Source: Chloroflexota bacterium (GTDB lineage Bacteria; Chloroflexota; Dehalococcoidia; Lucifugimonadales; Lucifugimonadaceae). Taken from it: DNA of 64,000 nt. The translations under genes were made by a program, and so were the position numbers. The DNA is taken from the NCBI GenBank assembly GCA_002717385.1, contig PBDR01000013.1, positions 1-64,000 on the forward strand. The letters run 5' to 3'. Below the pieces are notes generated by a model that did not search any database, was not told where the DNA came from, and saw nothing but the letters and a program-made list of their open reading frames with translations. Each line of letters opens with the position of its first letter. The stretch's first letter is position 1. Below, in pieces: positions 1 through 8,281 of this stretch.

Positions 1-2
1 AC

Positions 3-50
3 AGTAAGTCTGTTGGAGTTTGTATTCGAAGAGAAAATAATAATATTTAA
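3..50 (+). CDS. Possible 3' end of an upstream gene (partial)
   Basis: An open frame enters from the left edge and stops at TAA 48-50, giving a tail that ends Cys-Ile-Arg-Arg-Glu-Asn-Asn-Asn-Ile. Only 15 codons are visible, so no family can be named. It is listed because the mixed charged/polar ending resembles a real C-terminus and the next gene starts only 25 nt later on the same strand. A chance open frame is equally possible. Confidence 0.25.
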   Translation, partial: SKSVGVCIRRENNNI

Positions 51-74
51 AACAATAATTTCACTATTGTTGTT

Positions 75-1130
75 ATGAAATTAAGTAACTCAAAAATTAA
101 AACACTTGAAATTGAAGATTCCTTTAATTTCCTTTTAAAAGAAAATTACTTTCAAACAGCTAGTTTATCCATTAAAGTAAAAAATTTACCGATAATTAAT
201 ATTAATCATATTTCTGAAAAAATTATAACCCCATTATTCCCAATAATGTCCATAAGTAAAATGTTTGTCGCTGCAGTGATATGGAGATATTATTTCAAAG
301 GGTACATTGATTGGGACGATCCTATAATAAAATTTTGGCCAGAATTTGGAAAAAATGGTAAAGAAAAAATATCAGTTAAACATGTTCTTTCTCATACATC
401 TGGAATACCTTATCATGATTCTTTACCACTCAAAGATTTTGGAGATTGGGGCAGAATAATTGAATGGATTGAAGATTTAAAACCTCATAATAAACCAAGT
501 GAAAGAATCGAATATCATTCCCTAACTTTTGGATGGATTTTAGGAGAAATTATATCTAGAATTTCCGGTAAAAGTTTTGAAGAAACATTTATTGAAGAAG
601 TCTCAAAACCATTAAAATTATCAAATACAATGTTTTTAATCCCAAAAGAAAAAATCTCAAAAATTTTACATCTTAAAGTTAGTAACGATTTTGACGATAT
701 TTATTTACCTGAAAAGTTACAAAGTATACATAAATATAATATAATTTTACCTGCTGCATCAGCAGTAAGTACAGCTAATGATATTTGCAATTTTTTATCC
801 TCAATCTCTATAAATAAAAATGGTCAAGAATGGCTTCCAAAAAATATTATCTCCGAGATATCCAGATGTCATGCCGAAGGAATAGACTCATTTGGAAAAT
901 ATCATAGAATTGGATTAGGGGTATTGTTACCAGCAGGAATTAATAATAAATATGGAGCTCCGCGTAATAGTAAAACTATTGGTCACGGAGGTTTAGGAAT
1001 TGCAACTGCATGGAAAGATTTGGACTCTGAAATATCAGTGTCTTTTCTTACCACAACTTTACATTCTGAACCAATTAAGAAAGAAATACATCAAGATATT
1101 TTTAAATTAATTAGATCAGTTATTTCATAA
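75..1130 (+). CDS. Beta-lactamase-family serine hydrolase
   Basis: 351-aa protein of the class C beta-lactamase / esterase / D-Ala-D-Ala peptidase fold. The nucleophile motif S-x-x-K is visible as SISK at residues 59-62. The second motif is Tyr147-His-Ser149, where the family usually has Y-x-N or Y-S-N, and an H-G-G motif lies near residue 305. There is no signal peptide, so the protein is probably cytoplasmic and more likely an esterase or peptidase-like hydrolase than an antibiotic resistance enzyme. No clear Shine-Dalgarno sequence precedes the ATG. Substrate is unknown. The family call is firm; the specific activity is not. Confidence 0.85.
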   Translation: MKLSNSKIKTLEIEDSFNFLLKENYFQTASLSIKVKNLPIININHISEKIITPLFPIMSISKMFVAAVIWRYYFKGYIDWDDPIIKFWPEFGKNGKEKISVKHVLSHTSGIPYHDSLPLKDFGDWGRIIEWIEDLKPHNKPSERIEYHSLTFGWILGEIISRISGKSFEETFIEEVSKPLKLSNTMFLIPKEKISKILHLKVSNDFDDIYLPEKLQSIHKYNIILPAASAVSTANDICNFLSSISINKNGQEWLPKNIISEISRCHAEGIDSFGKYHRIGLGVLLPAGINNKYGAPRNSKTIGHGGLGIATAWKDLDSEISVSFLTTTLHSEPIKKEIHQDIFKLIRSVIS

Positions 1131-1228
1131 TTACTTTTTTAATTTTGGAATACAGACACATATAATTGAAAAGGAAACCTCATCACGAACTAGGCTTTGA
1201 CAGATTATAATTAACAATAAATCTATAA

Positions 1229-1242
1229 AATTGACGTCAATT
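1229..1242. promoter_or_regulatory. 14-bp perfect palindrome abutting a start codon
   Basis: AATTGACGTCAATT is a perfect palindrome ending one base before the ATG at 1243. A TTGACA hexamer lies at 1197-1202 and TATAAT at 1206-1211, too close together to form one promoter. The palindrome could be an operator covering the translation start, or chance in AT-rich DNA. Confidence 0.35.
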
Positions 1243-1953
1243 ATGAAAAATAAATTTTTTGCTCTCACTATAGTTGGAGGAAAAGGAGAACGTCTTAAAC
1301 CTTTAACTGATGATAAACCAAAACCAATGGTTGAAATAAACGGAATTCCAATAATTGCACATCAAATCAACTGGATGAAATTTCAAGGTGTTACAGATAT
1401 TATATTTTTATGTGGATATAAAAGTGAATTGATTTTCAATTATTTTGGTGACGGTAGCAAACATGGTTTTAAAGCACATTATTCTTACGAAGAAAAACCT
1501 CTAGGTAGAGGAGGTGCTATAAAAAAAGGTTTTTCTATGATCCCGAAATCTGTAGAACGTTTTGTTGTCACAAATGGTGATGTTCTGACTACACAATCTT
1601 TAAATCCAATAATTAAAATGCACTCCAAAAATTTATCCACTGCCACAGTTATGGCTGTTCCATATCCTAGTCAATACGGCATTATAGAATCTCAGGAAAA
1701 TGGATTAATAAAAAAATTTAGTGAAAAATCTAGGATACCATTTTTTATTAATGGTGGAATATACATATTTGAAAGATCTATATATAATTCATTACCAGAA
1801 ATAGGTGATCATGAAGTTTCCACTTTCCCAAAATTAGTAAAAGACAAAAAAATTTCAGCTTACTATTCTAATGATTTTTGGACAAGTATTGAAACTTATA
1901 AAGATCTTCAAGAAGTAGAAAAAAAGCTTCAAACAGGAAAAATTAAATTTTAA
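1243..1953 (+). CDS. NDP-sugar nucleotidyltransferase (mannose-1-P guanylyltransferase-like)
   Basis: 236-aa single-domain nucleotidyltransferase. The N-terminal signature GGKGERLKPLT followed by DDKPKPM is the nucleotide- and sugar-phosphate-binding motif of NTP-transferases, and a 'TNGDVL' stretch supplies the metal-binding Asp. These enzymes transfer an NMP to a sugar-1-phosphate to make activated sugars for envelope glycans. The frame is open from a TTG at 1231, but the ATG at 1243 is preferred because it sits directly before the conserved N-terminus. No acyltransferase hexapeptide domain is fused, so this is the short form. Its 3' end overlaps the convergent neighbour by 11 nt. Sugar specificity cannot be read from the sequence. 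Confidence 0.85.
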   Translation: MKNKFFALTIVGGKGERLKPLTDDKPKPMVEINGIPIIAHQINWMKFQGVTDIIFLCGYKSELIFNYFGDGSKHGFKAHYSYEEKPLGRGGAIKKGFSMIPKSVERFVVTNGDVLTTQSLNPIIKMHSKNLSTATVMAVPYPSQYGIIESQENGLIKKFSEKSRIPFFINGGIYIFERSIYNSLPEIGDHEVSTFPKLVKDKKISAYYSNDFWTSIETYKDLQEVEKKLQTGKIKF

Positions 1954-2593
1954 TTTTCCAACGATTGATAATATATCTCCGCAATTTAAGTAAAATCATT
2001 TCAAGAGATTCGGAACTGGTATTAAATGTTAAATCATAAATTGAATGATCTGTAGGATCTACTCCTATAGAATCTTTGAAAAACTCATATTGTAGTTTTT
2101 CTTGTCTTTTAATAGATTCACTCGCAGCTTTTATATTTTTTGTTCCTTCAATATTATTTATACGATTAATTCTATCTATCCAATTAGCAAAAATTCCTAT
2201 TTTTAAATCAACATTAGCTTTCATTGTTATCAAAGCTGCTCTTTGAACTATTATGGTATTTCTTTTCTTGATTATTTCATTATAACTCATTGAAGAATAT
2301 CTTAATCCTTTAGGACCATTTTGATCCCAGGTAAGAAAAGCCATAAGTTCATCTGCAGTATACATATTTGGATCAGCAGCAATGTTTCCTAAAGTAATTT
2401 CCTGTAAAAATCGTTCGAAAAAATCAAATACTCTCCTGTTTATATTTTTTTTATTCGAGACAGTTTCCAATTGAACTTCCATTGTTGGTAATACCATTCG
2501 ATCTATGTAATTAAAATCAAACATTTTAGATAAATTTTTACCAAGTTCATAACCTCCAGCCCCAATATGTCCATCTATACTAATAATAGTCAT
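1943..2593 (-). CDS. Cytidylate-kinase-like family protein
   Basis: 216-aa P-loop protein of the cytidylate-kinase-like family. The N-terminus has a beta strand (TIISIDG) followed by HIGAGGYELG, the Gly-rich loop typical of this family, which lacks the classical GKS/T ending. A YIDR motif follows near residue 30, as in related proteins. Members occur widely in bacteria with unproven substrates and are not the housekeeping Cmk. It starts 4 nt after the TetR gene on the same strand, so the two are co-transcribed and probably under the palindromic operator at 3267-3296. Function beyond 'nucleoside/phosphate kinase-like' is unknown. Confidence 0.7.
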   Translation of the reverse strand: MTIISIDGHIGAGGYELGKNLSKMFDFNYIDRMVLPTMEVQLETVSNKKNINRRVFDFFERFLQEITLGNIAADPNMYTADELMAFLTWDQNGPKGLRYSSMSYNEIIKKRNTIIVQRAALITMKANVDLKIGIFANWIDRINRINNIEGTKNIKAASESIKRQEKLQYEFFKDSIGVDPTDHSIYDLTFNTSSESLEMILLKLRRYIINRWKIKI

Positions 2594-2597
2594 AATA

Positions 2598-3245
2598 TTA
2601 AACTTTTTTTGATTCTAAATTTAATTTATGAAGCTCTAAATCTTCATCCAAAAATTCAAGTGAAGTTCTAAATAAATACCATAAAGATCTCGACTTCTCA
2701 CTTAAAGGATGATGTTCGGGATCAAATATCCACCTTGTAACTGTAGATTGCACTATACCAAAAAACATCATTGCTGCTGAATCAGGATCAACATTTCTAT
2801 CAATCTCACCTTTTTTAATACCAAGATAAATAATATCTTCTATAGATTTTAGGTACATTTTAACAAGATTATTCCCACATGTTTTTATTTGATATGTCTC
2901 GAATTCTGAAGCCTGTAGTATTACCACAAAAGATAATCCTTGGCGTAGTTCAATGGAGGAACAATGAAGATTTAATATTTTTTCTAAACAATCTAATGAT
3001 TTCAAATTAACATCTAGTACAGAATTTATTGTCTTCGATAATTTTTCAGTAATTTCATTTATAAGACAAATAATTACATCCTCTCTGGAACTAAAGTGGC
3101 GATAAAATGCAGCTTCAGTAATTCCAGCATGATGTGATAATTTCCTAATAGTTAGATTATGTATTCCACCAGATGAAACCAATTCTCGTGCTATATCAAT
3201 AATTTGATTTTGTCTATCTATATGTTTAAGTCTCTTTTTTGTCAT
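2598..3245 (-). CDS. TetR/AcrR-family transcriptional regulator
   Basis: 215-aa one-component regulator. The N-terminal helix-turn-helix reads TIRKLSHHAGITEAAFYRHF (about residues 26-45), which is the canonical TetR DNA-binding domain. The remaining ~150 residues form the variable ligand-binding and dimerisation domain. The gene lies directly downstream of a near-perfect 30-bp palindrome (3267-3296), as expected for an autorepressor. It is first in a two-gene unit with the cytidylate-kinase-like gene (4-nt gap). The inducing ligand is unknown. No Shine-Dalgarno sequence is visible before the ATG. Confidence 0.9.
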   Translation of the reverse strand: MTKKRLKHIDRQNQIIDIARELVSSGGIHNLTIRKLSHHAGITEAAFYRHFSSREDVIICLINEITEKLSKTINSVLDVNLKSLDCLEKILNLHCSSIELRQGLSFVVILQASEFETYQIKTCGNNLVKMYLKSIEDIIYLGIKKGEIDRNVDPDSAAMMFFGIVQSTVTRWIFDPEHHPLSEKSRSLWYLFRTSLEFLDEDLELHKLNLESKKV

Positions 3246-3266
3246 AAACTTTTGTAATATATTATC

Positions 3267-3296
3267 TATATGTTAGTTAACGTTCACTAACATATA
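3267..3296. promoter_or_regulatory. Operator palindrome for the adjacent TetR regulator
   Basis: A 30-bp inverted repeat centred between 3281 and 3282 has only one mismatched pair (3278/3285). The core half-site is GTTAGT-x-AACG. It lies 22 nt upstream of the TetR start codon, where the promoter of that gene must be. Size, symmetry and position fit a TetR-family dimer (or pair-of-dimers) site. Confidence 0.75.
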
Positions 3297-3346
3297 ATAC
3301 AAAAATTTGAGTAAAAATAAAGTTTTTCTGTTATCTAAAAGGAGTA

Positions 3347-4411
3347 TTAATCTTGAAATTTGGAACTTTCAAGAAATTGGAATAGTTCACTTTCAGGGTC
3401 TAAAACAAGTGATGTTTTAGAATCAACAATCAATTTATAAGCCTCTAACGACCTTCTAAAATTATAAAATTCAGGGTCTTTATTGAGTGCTTCAGCTAAT
3501 ATTTCAATAGCTTCTTTTTCAGCTAAACCTCTAATTTGTTCAGATTGACCATTTGCTGTGTCTAAAATAATTTTAACTCTTTTATCAACTTCTGCTCGTA
3601 TTTCTGAATCCCTTTGAGCACCTTCAGCCCTAAGCCCTTTGGCAATTTTTTCTCTTTCAGCTTCCATACGTGCATAAACACTTTGAGATATATCTTGTGG
3701 AAAATCAGCTCGCTTTATTCTAACATCAACAATTTCTATCCCATATTTTTCTCTCAATGGAATATAATAATCAATTTCAGTATCTTTCAATGAATCTGGA
3801 TTAGATTCAAATAACAATAAATTAATTTCGGTACTTGTAGCTAATCGACCTCTAAGAGATTTCCCTTCTAGATCTTTTTCAGTAATTACAATTGTTACTA
3901 AACTAGATTCCAATCCGCCATAAACATCAAGCGCTTCTTCTCTAGATATTTCTGCCCTATTACTACCTATTGTCACTTGTTCCATAATCTCTTCACGTTT
4001 TTCAGAAATAACTTCTTCTTGTAAATCCAAAGCTACTTCACTTCTTAATTGAGCATTAACTATATCTCCGACTCTAGCATCAGCTAATAATTGCTCTCTT
4101 AAAGTTCGGTAAAACTTTAAAGGATCCACAATTCTATATCTCGCATACGAATCAATAAGCAAGTTCCTTTTATCAGATGTTAATAAGGAAGCAGCTTGAA
4201 CGTCTACTCTTAATAATTTTTTATTGAATTTTGTTACAGATTCAATAAATGGAGTTTTAATCTGTAAACCTGGTGATGTATGTGTTCTCTGATATGCTCC
4301 AAGTCTAATAACTATTGCAGTTTCAGTTTCATCAACAGTAAAAAATATCTGCGAAATTAATAGAAAAGTTACACCTACAATAAACACTAAAGGAAAGAAA
4401 ATTTTTCTCAT
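3347..4411 (-). CDS. hflC: Protease modulator HflC
   Basis: 354-aa SPFH/band-7 membrane protein. An N-terminal transmembrane anchor (about residues 3-22) is followed by the band-7 domain and a charged helical stretch rich in Ala/Glu/Arg (AEREKIAKGLRAEGAQ) typical of HflC. With HflK it forms the periplasm-facing cage that modulates the membrane AAA protease FtsH. The frame is open to 4471, but the ATG at 4411 is chosen: it has an AAGGAA ribosome-binding site and lies one base after the hflK stop, whereas the longer form would overlap hflK by about 60 nt and put 20 residues before the anchor. FtsH itself is not in this window. Confidence 0.93.
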   Translation of the reverse strand: MRKIFFPLVFIVGVTFLLISQIFFTVDETETAIVIRLGAYQRTHTSPGLQIKTPFIESVTKFNKKLLRVDVQAASLLTSDKRNLLIDSYARYRIVDPLKFYRTLREQLLADARVGDIVNAQLRSEVALDLQEEVISEKREEIMEQVTIGSNRAEISREEALDVYGGLESSLVTIVITEKDLEGKSLRGRLATSTEINLLLFESNPDSLKDTEIDYYIPLREKYGIEIVDVRIKRADFPQDISQSVYARMEAEREKIAKGLRAEGAQRDSEIRAEVDKRVKIILDTANGQSEQIRGLAEKEAIEILAEALNKDPEFYNFRRSLEAYKLIVDSKTSLVLDPESELFQFLESSKFQD

Positions 4412-4412
4412 T

Positions 4413-5483
4413 TTAATTTCCTTGACTTTCTGCATTTTCAAGCGGTAGGAAAGGTAATACCCCAGAATCATCTAAAATAAACTTCTTGACCCCTGGTAAG
4501 ATTTCTTCCATAGCTTCTAAATATAATCGTTGTCTTGTCACATCCGGAGAAGATTTATACCCTTCAAGAACAGATTCAAAACCTTCTGCCTCACCTTTAG
4601 CTTTAGCTATACGACCATCTCTAAAACCTTGTGCGGACTCCGTAATTTTTGCCGCATCACCTACAGCTCGAGGAATTTGATCAGCTTGATAGGCTTGTGC
4701 TTGATTAATTATTCTATCTCTATCTTCTCTAGCTTTTACCACATCTTCAAAGGCAGATTGAACCTCTTGTGGAGGATTAACATTCTGGAGTAATAACTGT
4801 TGTATTTGTAAGCCAGTATTATATTCTCCAGCAAGTTGTTGCATTTTTAATAGTACCGCTGCTTGAACTTGTTCTTTTTCTGTAGTTAAAACATCATCTA
4901 TATTTCTTGATCCAACTACCTGACGTAAGGCTGTTTCTGTTATATCTCTAAGAGTTTTACCATCAGGAAAACCTTTATTAACTCCTCGTTCAAGATCACC
5001 TGGATCATCTACAGAAAACAAAAAGTTTTTTAAATTAAATATTCTATACTGAACAACAGCCTGTACATCCACAATATTTTCATCTCCTGTAATCATTAAA
5101 GATTCAACAGGGACTGCTTGAGCAATAGTAAATCCATCAGGTCCAGATCGGAAGCCTAACTCTAATCTTCGTGTGGTTGTAACAGATACAACATCTCTTG
5201 TACCGATTGGTGAAGGATAATGCCAATGTAAACCTTCATTAACAGTACCAATATACTTCCCAAAGGTACGACGTGCTGCTTGTTCATCTGGTCCTACAGT
5301 ATAAAATCCAGTTCCAGCCCAAAAGATTCCCAAAATTAATATAATAAAAAAAATTAATACTGGGGACCCTTTTCCAAAACCAGGTATTTTTGGAAAAGAA
5401 GATTTAAGCTTATCTAACACCTCATCGATGTTAACTTGCTCTTCGTTATTTCGTTCGTTATTTTGTCTTGGCGGACGATACAT
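4413..5483 (-). CDS. hflK: FtsH protease activity modulator HflK
   Basis: 356-aa partner of HflC. The first ~40 residues are Asn/Gln/Glu-rich and probably cytoplasmic. A single transmembrane segment (about 43-63, VLIFFIILILGIFWAG) leads into the band-7/SPFH domain, then a C-terminal helical region with 'RAVGDAAKI' as in HflK orthologues. The hflK-hflC order and near-contiguous spacing are the conserved operon. The following 119 nt upstream region (5484-5602) is AT-rich with no obvious structure and probably contains the promoter. Confidence 0.93.
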   Translation of the reverse strand: MYRPPRQNNERNNEEQVNIDEVLDKLKSSFPKIPGFGKGSPVLIFFIILILGIFWAGTGFYTVGPDEQAARRTFGKYIGTVNEGLHWHYPSPIGTRDVVSVTTTRRLELGFRSGPDGFTIAQAVPVESLMITGDENIVDVQAVVQYRIFNLKNFLFSVDDPGDLERGVNKGFPDGKTLRDITETALRQVVGSRNIDDVLTTEKEQVQAAVLLKMQQLAGEYNTGLQIQQLLLQNVNPPQEVQSAFEDVVKAREDRDRIINQAQAYQADQIPRAVGDAAKITESAQGFRDGRIAKAKGEAEGFESVLEGYKSSPDVTRQRLYLEAMEEILPGVKKFILDDSGVLPFLPLENAESQGN

Positions 5484-5602
5484 TTAGGAAAACACTCAGC
5501 TAAATTTATTACTATGAAAAAATAAAGTTTATAAATTTCTAATTTAAATTATAAACCGAATAAATTCTAATTAATAGCTTAATCTAATGTTAATTTCTAT
5601 TA

Positions 5603-6877
5603 TTATTTCGATAATAAACTTTCAAATTCTTCGTAAGTTGAAATGTTTTTAAGTTTATCAACTAATTCTCCTATACTAGATACATCTTTTCGTAAATATA
5701 ACAATTGTTCATAAATTGGACTTGTTGAATGAGGTGTATCGGCATATGAACCATAAAAAGCAAAATAGGCTTGATTAATTTTTCTAACATTATAACCATA
5801 TGAATTTAATTCTATTCTTCGATTTTCCATATATTTTTCAGCTTCAGAAATTAATCCATTAGATAATAATATATCTGTTTCTTTTCTAGTTTCGTTCATA
5901 TGTTTATCATAAGAAAAAACTGGAGAAGATTCATCATTTAATTTATTCTGGGATTTTCGAGGACTAGATTCATTTAAATGCTTTAATGGTAAATTTTTAA
6001 TCTCACTAAATGTTGCCAAACCTATTTCTTTCCCAAACATATTTGCAAGAGTTTCATTAATGGTTAACATTTCACCTCCTGAAAAATATGATCGCCCTAA
6101 AGGAAAAAAAATTAAGTAGGCATGTAGCCATTCATGTGCAACAGTTTCAAGTAAGTTTAATAACTCAACATTTGATGGAACTAGTGATGGATAAGTTGAT
6201 AAACCTCCAGTTTGAATTATTAACGCAGAAAGATCAAAATTTTGAGTTATCTGTTTCTCAATTAATTCAGTATCCATGGTATTAATTTTAGGATCAATTA
6301 GAGCTTCATCTAATCTTATAATTTTATCCCGTGGAGATATAACTAATAATTTCGGGGGAGAATCTATTCTAAAATCCACAGGGGGCCAAACAGATAACCC
6401 TATAAATGATAATTCCTGATCCTTTATCTGTTTTGAAACTAAAGATTCTAAATGTTCTTCAACCCGATTTCGAATAAGATTTTTTCTAGCAATTAATTTA
6501 CTTAATTTTAATTCGTTTTCTACTATCAAAATATCACTCGAACTATCTTGAGACTGATATTGTCTAATTTTATCTTCTGTTTCTCTAATCATCACAAAAA
6601 TCTCCTCTAACTCAACAACTAAATCTCTAGTTTCAGTAATATATTCTAGATTGGTCTTTTTCCATAAATGTGAACTAGTAAATTTATAAAAAAACTTTGC
6701 AGGTAAGTTTTTAATCTCCCATGAAATAATATTAAATTCATGGCCTTTAGATTCTAAAGTCGGAGATTTATTTTCAGTTTGACCAAATTTAATTACCAAA
6801 AACAATAAAAAGAATAAAAATAAAATTACAACAAAGCGTTTATTTTTAACTACCTTCAGATTCCCAGACAGTTTCAT
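5603..6877 (-). CDS. Membrane-anchored HExxH metallopeptidase-like protein (unknown family)
   Basis: 424-aa protein with one N-terminal transmembrane segment (residues about 14-32) and a short charged cytoplasmic start. A zinc-peptidase motif His248-Glu-Trp-Leu-His252 is followed 22 residues later by Asn274-Glu275 inside a helix, the layout of gluzincins (HExxH + NE third ligand). This supports a membrane-bound metallopeptidase, although the family is not recognised. The frame extends to a TTG at 6889, but the ATG at 6877 has a GGAG site six bases upstream and is chosen. It overlaps the 3' end of the next upstream gene by 32 nt, so the two are translationally coupled. Substrate is unknown. 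Confidence 0.65.
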   Translation of the reverse strand: MKLSGNLKVVKNKRFVVILFLFFLLFLVIKFGQTENKSPTLESKGHEFNIISWEIKNLPAKFFYKFTSSHLWKKTNLEYITETRDLVVELEEIFVMIRETEDKIRQYQSQDSSSDILIVENELKLSKLIARKNLIRNRVEEHLESLVSKQIKDQELSFIGLSVWPPVDFRIDSPPKLLVISPRDKIIRLDEALIDPKINTMDTELIEKQITQNFDLSALIIQTGGLSTYPSLVPSNVELLNLLETVAHEWLHAYLIFFPLGRSYFSGGEMLTINETLANMFGKEIGLATFSEIKNLPLKHLNESSPRKSQNKLNDESSPVFSYDKHMNETRKETDILLSNGLISEAEKYMENRRIELNSYGYNVRKINQAYFAFYGSYADTPHSTSPIYEQLLYLRKDVSSIGELVDKLKNISTYEEFESLLSK

Positions 6878-7286
6878 ATTTGTCTCCAAAAAGTAATTCT
6901 AATAAATCTTCTTGCTGAATCTCCAATAATTCATCGAATGAATTATTGGCATTAAGGATTGCTTGATTACTATTGATTTTTTTTATTTCTAAAAGTAAAT
7001 GATCCCATAAACCAGACGATCTTATTGCATCGACATACCCAACCCAAGGAATTAAAACAATTTCTTGAATTTTTGGAAATTCTGGACGCAATTCCTTAAG
7101 GGTATCAATCCTTTCAGATACAGAATTTGCCATTGGCATAATCTTAATTAACGGATCATATCCTTCTTTGATACGTAAATCAAAAACTAATGACCGTCCT
7201 AATTTTGGAAAAAAAACAGTTATCACACTTGCATTTTTAATATATTTAAACACCTCTCCAATTTCTTCTCCATAGCCTACTTCCAA
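6846..7286 (-). CDS. Hypothetical protein coupled to the HExxH membrane protein
   Basis: 146-aa soluble acidic protein with no motif I recognise. The N-terminal half alternates hydrophobic strands with polar loops (SVITVFFPKLGRSLVFDLR) and the C-terminus is very acidic and Leu/Glu-rich. The start is a TTG: the upstream GGAGG lies exactly six bases away and no ATG fits in frame, so this non-standard start is well supported. The 32-nt overlap with the downstream metallopeptidase-like gene and 17-nt gap from etfA suggest one transcript. No function is proposed. Confidence 0.6.
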   Translation of the reverse strand: MEVGYGEEIGEVFKYIKNASVITVFFPKLGRSLVFDLRIKEGYDPLIKIMPMANSVSERIDTLKELRPEFPKIQEIVLIPWVGYVDAIRSSGLWDHLLLEIKKINSNQAILNANNSFDELLEIQQEDLLELLFGDKYETVWESEGS

Positions 7287-7303
7287 AATAAACCTCCATT
7301 TTT

Positions 7304-8281
7304 TTATCTAATATTTAAATCTTCTATCGTTGAAATTAAAGACTTTACAATTGATTTCCAATCTCCCACAACACCAAATCTAGCAACATTGAAAATATTT
7401 GCATTCTTATCATTATTTATTGCAACTATGTTTCTGGACATTGAACACCCAGCTAAGTGTTGACTCGCTCCTGAAATACCTACAGAAATATATAAATCCG
7501 GACTAACTGTTTTTCCAGTCAAACCTATTTGATACGAGTGATCGACCCAACCTGCATCACAAGCTGCGCGAGAAGCACCTAAAGCTCCACCTAAAAGATT
7601 TACTAATTTATTAAGCTCCTTAAATTCCAACTCTCCTCCTATACCTCGTCCTCCACTAACAATAATTTTAGCATCTTCTAATTTGATTTTATTTTCATCC
7701 ATACTATTGAATTCATTAATCATCTTTACATGTTGTTGACAGGAATATTCAAATGTAATTTCTTCTATAATGGGGTGTTTAATATCGGAAGAAGATAAAG
7801 ATAACCCAGGTCGAAATGATATTATTGGAGAAATCCCCGGAGGTATTTTATAATCAGCATTTGCTACTCCTCCATAAATTGGTCTGGTTATAGAAAAACC
7901 GTTCTCTCTTAAATTTATTGCTACACAATCGGAAAGATATTCCTTTTTATTACCGAAGGCCACTCTTGGTCCGACAATAGATCCGTATTCTGTTTTAGAT
8001 AACAAAATCAGATCATAATTTTTTGATTCTATAAACTTAGAAATTACAAATGTATCAATATTATATATCCCCTTATCAGTATTCAAAGGAGGGACAGTCA
8101 AGACATAAATAAAATCAACATATAATTTATCAAAATCTTTACTCAAAGTTTTACAATCCGAGAAATTTAAAATCACTAAGGAAACTTCATCTGATATTTC
8201 ATTTGCAATATTGATTAGTTCATAAGTATTTTGACTGATTTTTTCGTCTGTAATTTCACTTAATAGTAAAGTTTTAATCAC
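7304..8281 (-). CDS. etfA: Electron transfer flavoprotein, alpha subunit
   Basis: 325-aa EtfA/FixB. The C-terminal FAD-binding domain is clear: SGGRGIGG near residue 209, then GASRAACDAGW, QIGLTGKTVSPDLYI and SGASQHLAG, which hold the FAD. With EtfB it carries electrons from acyl-CoA and related dehydrogenases to the quinone pool through ETF:quinone oxidoreductase. It starts with GTG, sharing a G with the TAG stop of etfB (TAGTG), so translation is coupled. The N-terminal domain is more divergent than the C-terminal one, as is usual. Confidence 0.93.
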   Translation of the reverse strand: MIKTLLLSEITDEKISQNTYELINIANEISDEVSLVILNFSDCKTLSKDFDKLYVDFIYVLTVPPLNTDKGIYNIDTFVISKFIESKNYDLILLSKTEYGSIVGPRVAFGNKKEYLSDCVAINLRENGFSITRPIYGGVANADYKIPPGISPIISFRPGLSLSSSDIKHPIIEEITFEYSCQQHVKMINEFNSMDENKIKLEDAKIIVSGGRGIGGELEFKELNKLVNLLGGALGASRAACDAGWVDHSYQIGLTGKTVSPDLYISVGISGASQHLAGCSMSRNIVAINNDKNANIFNVARFGVVGDWKSIVKSLISTIEDLNIR

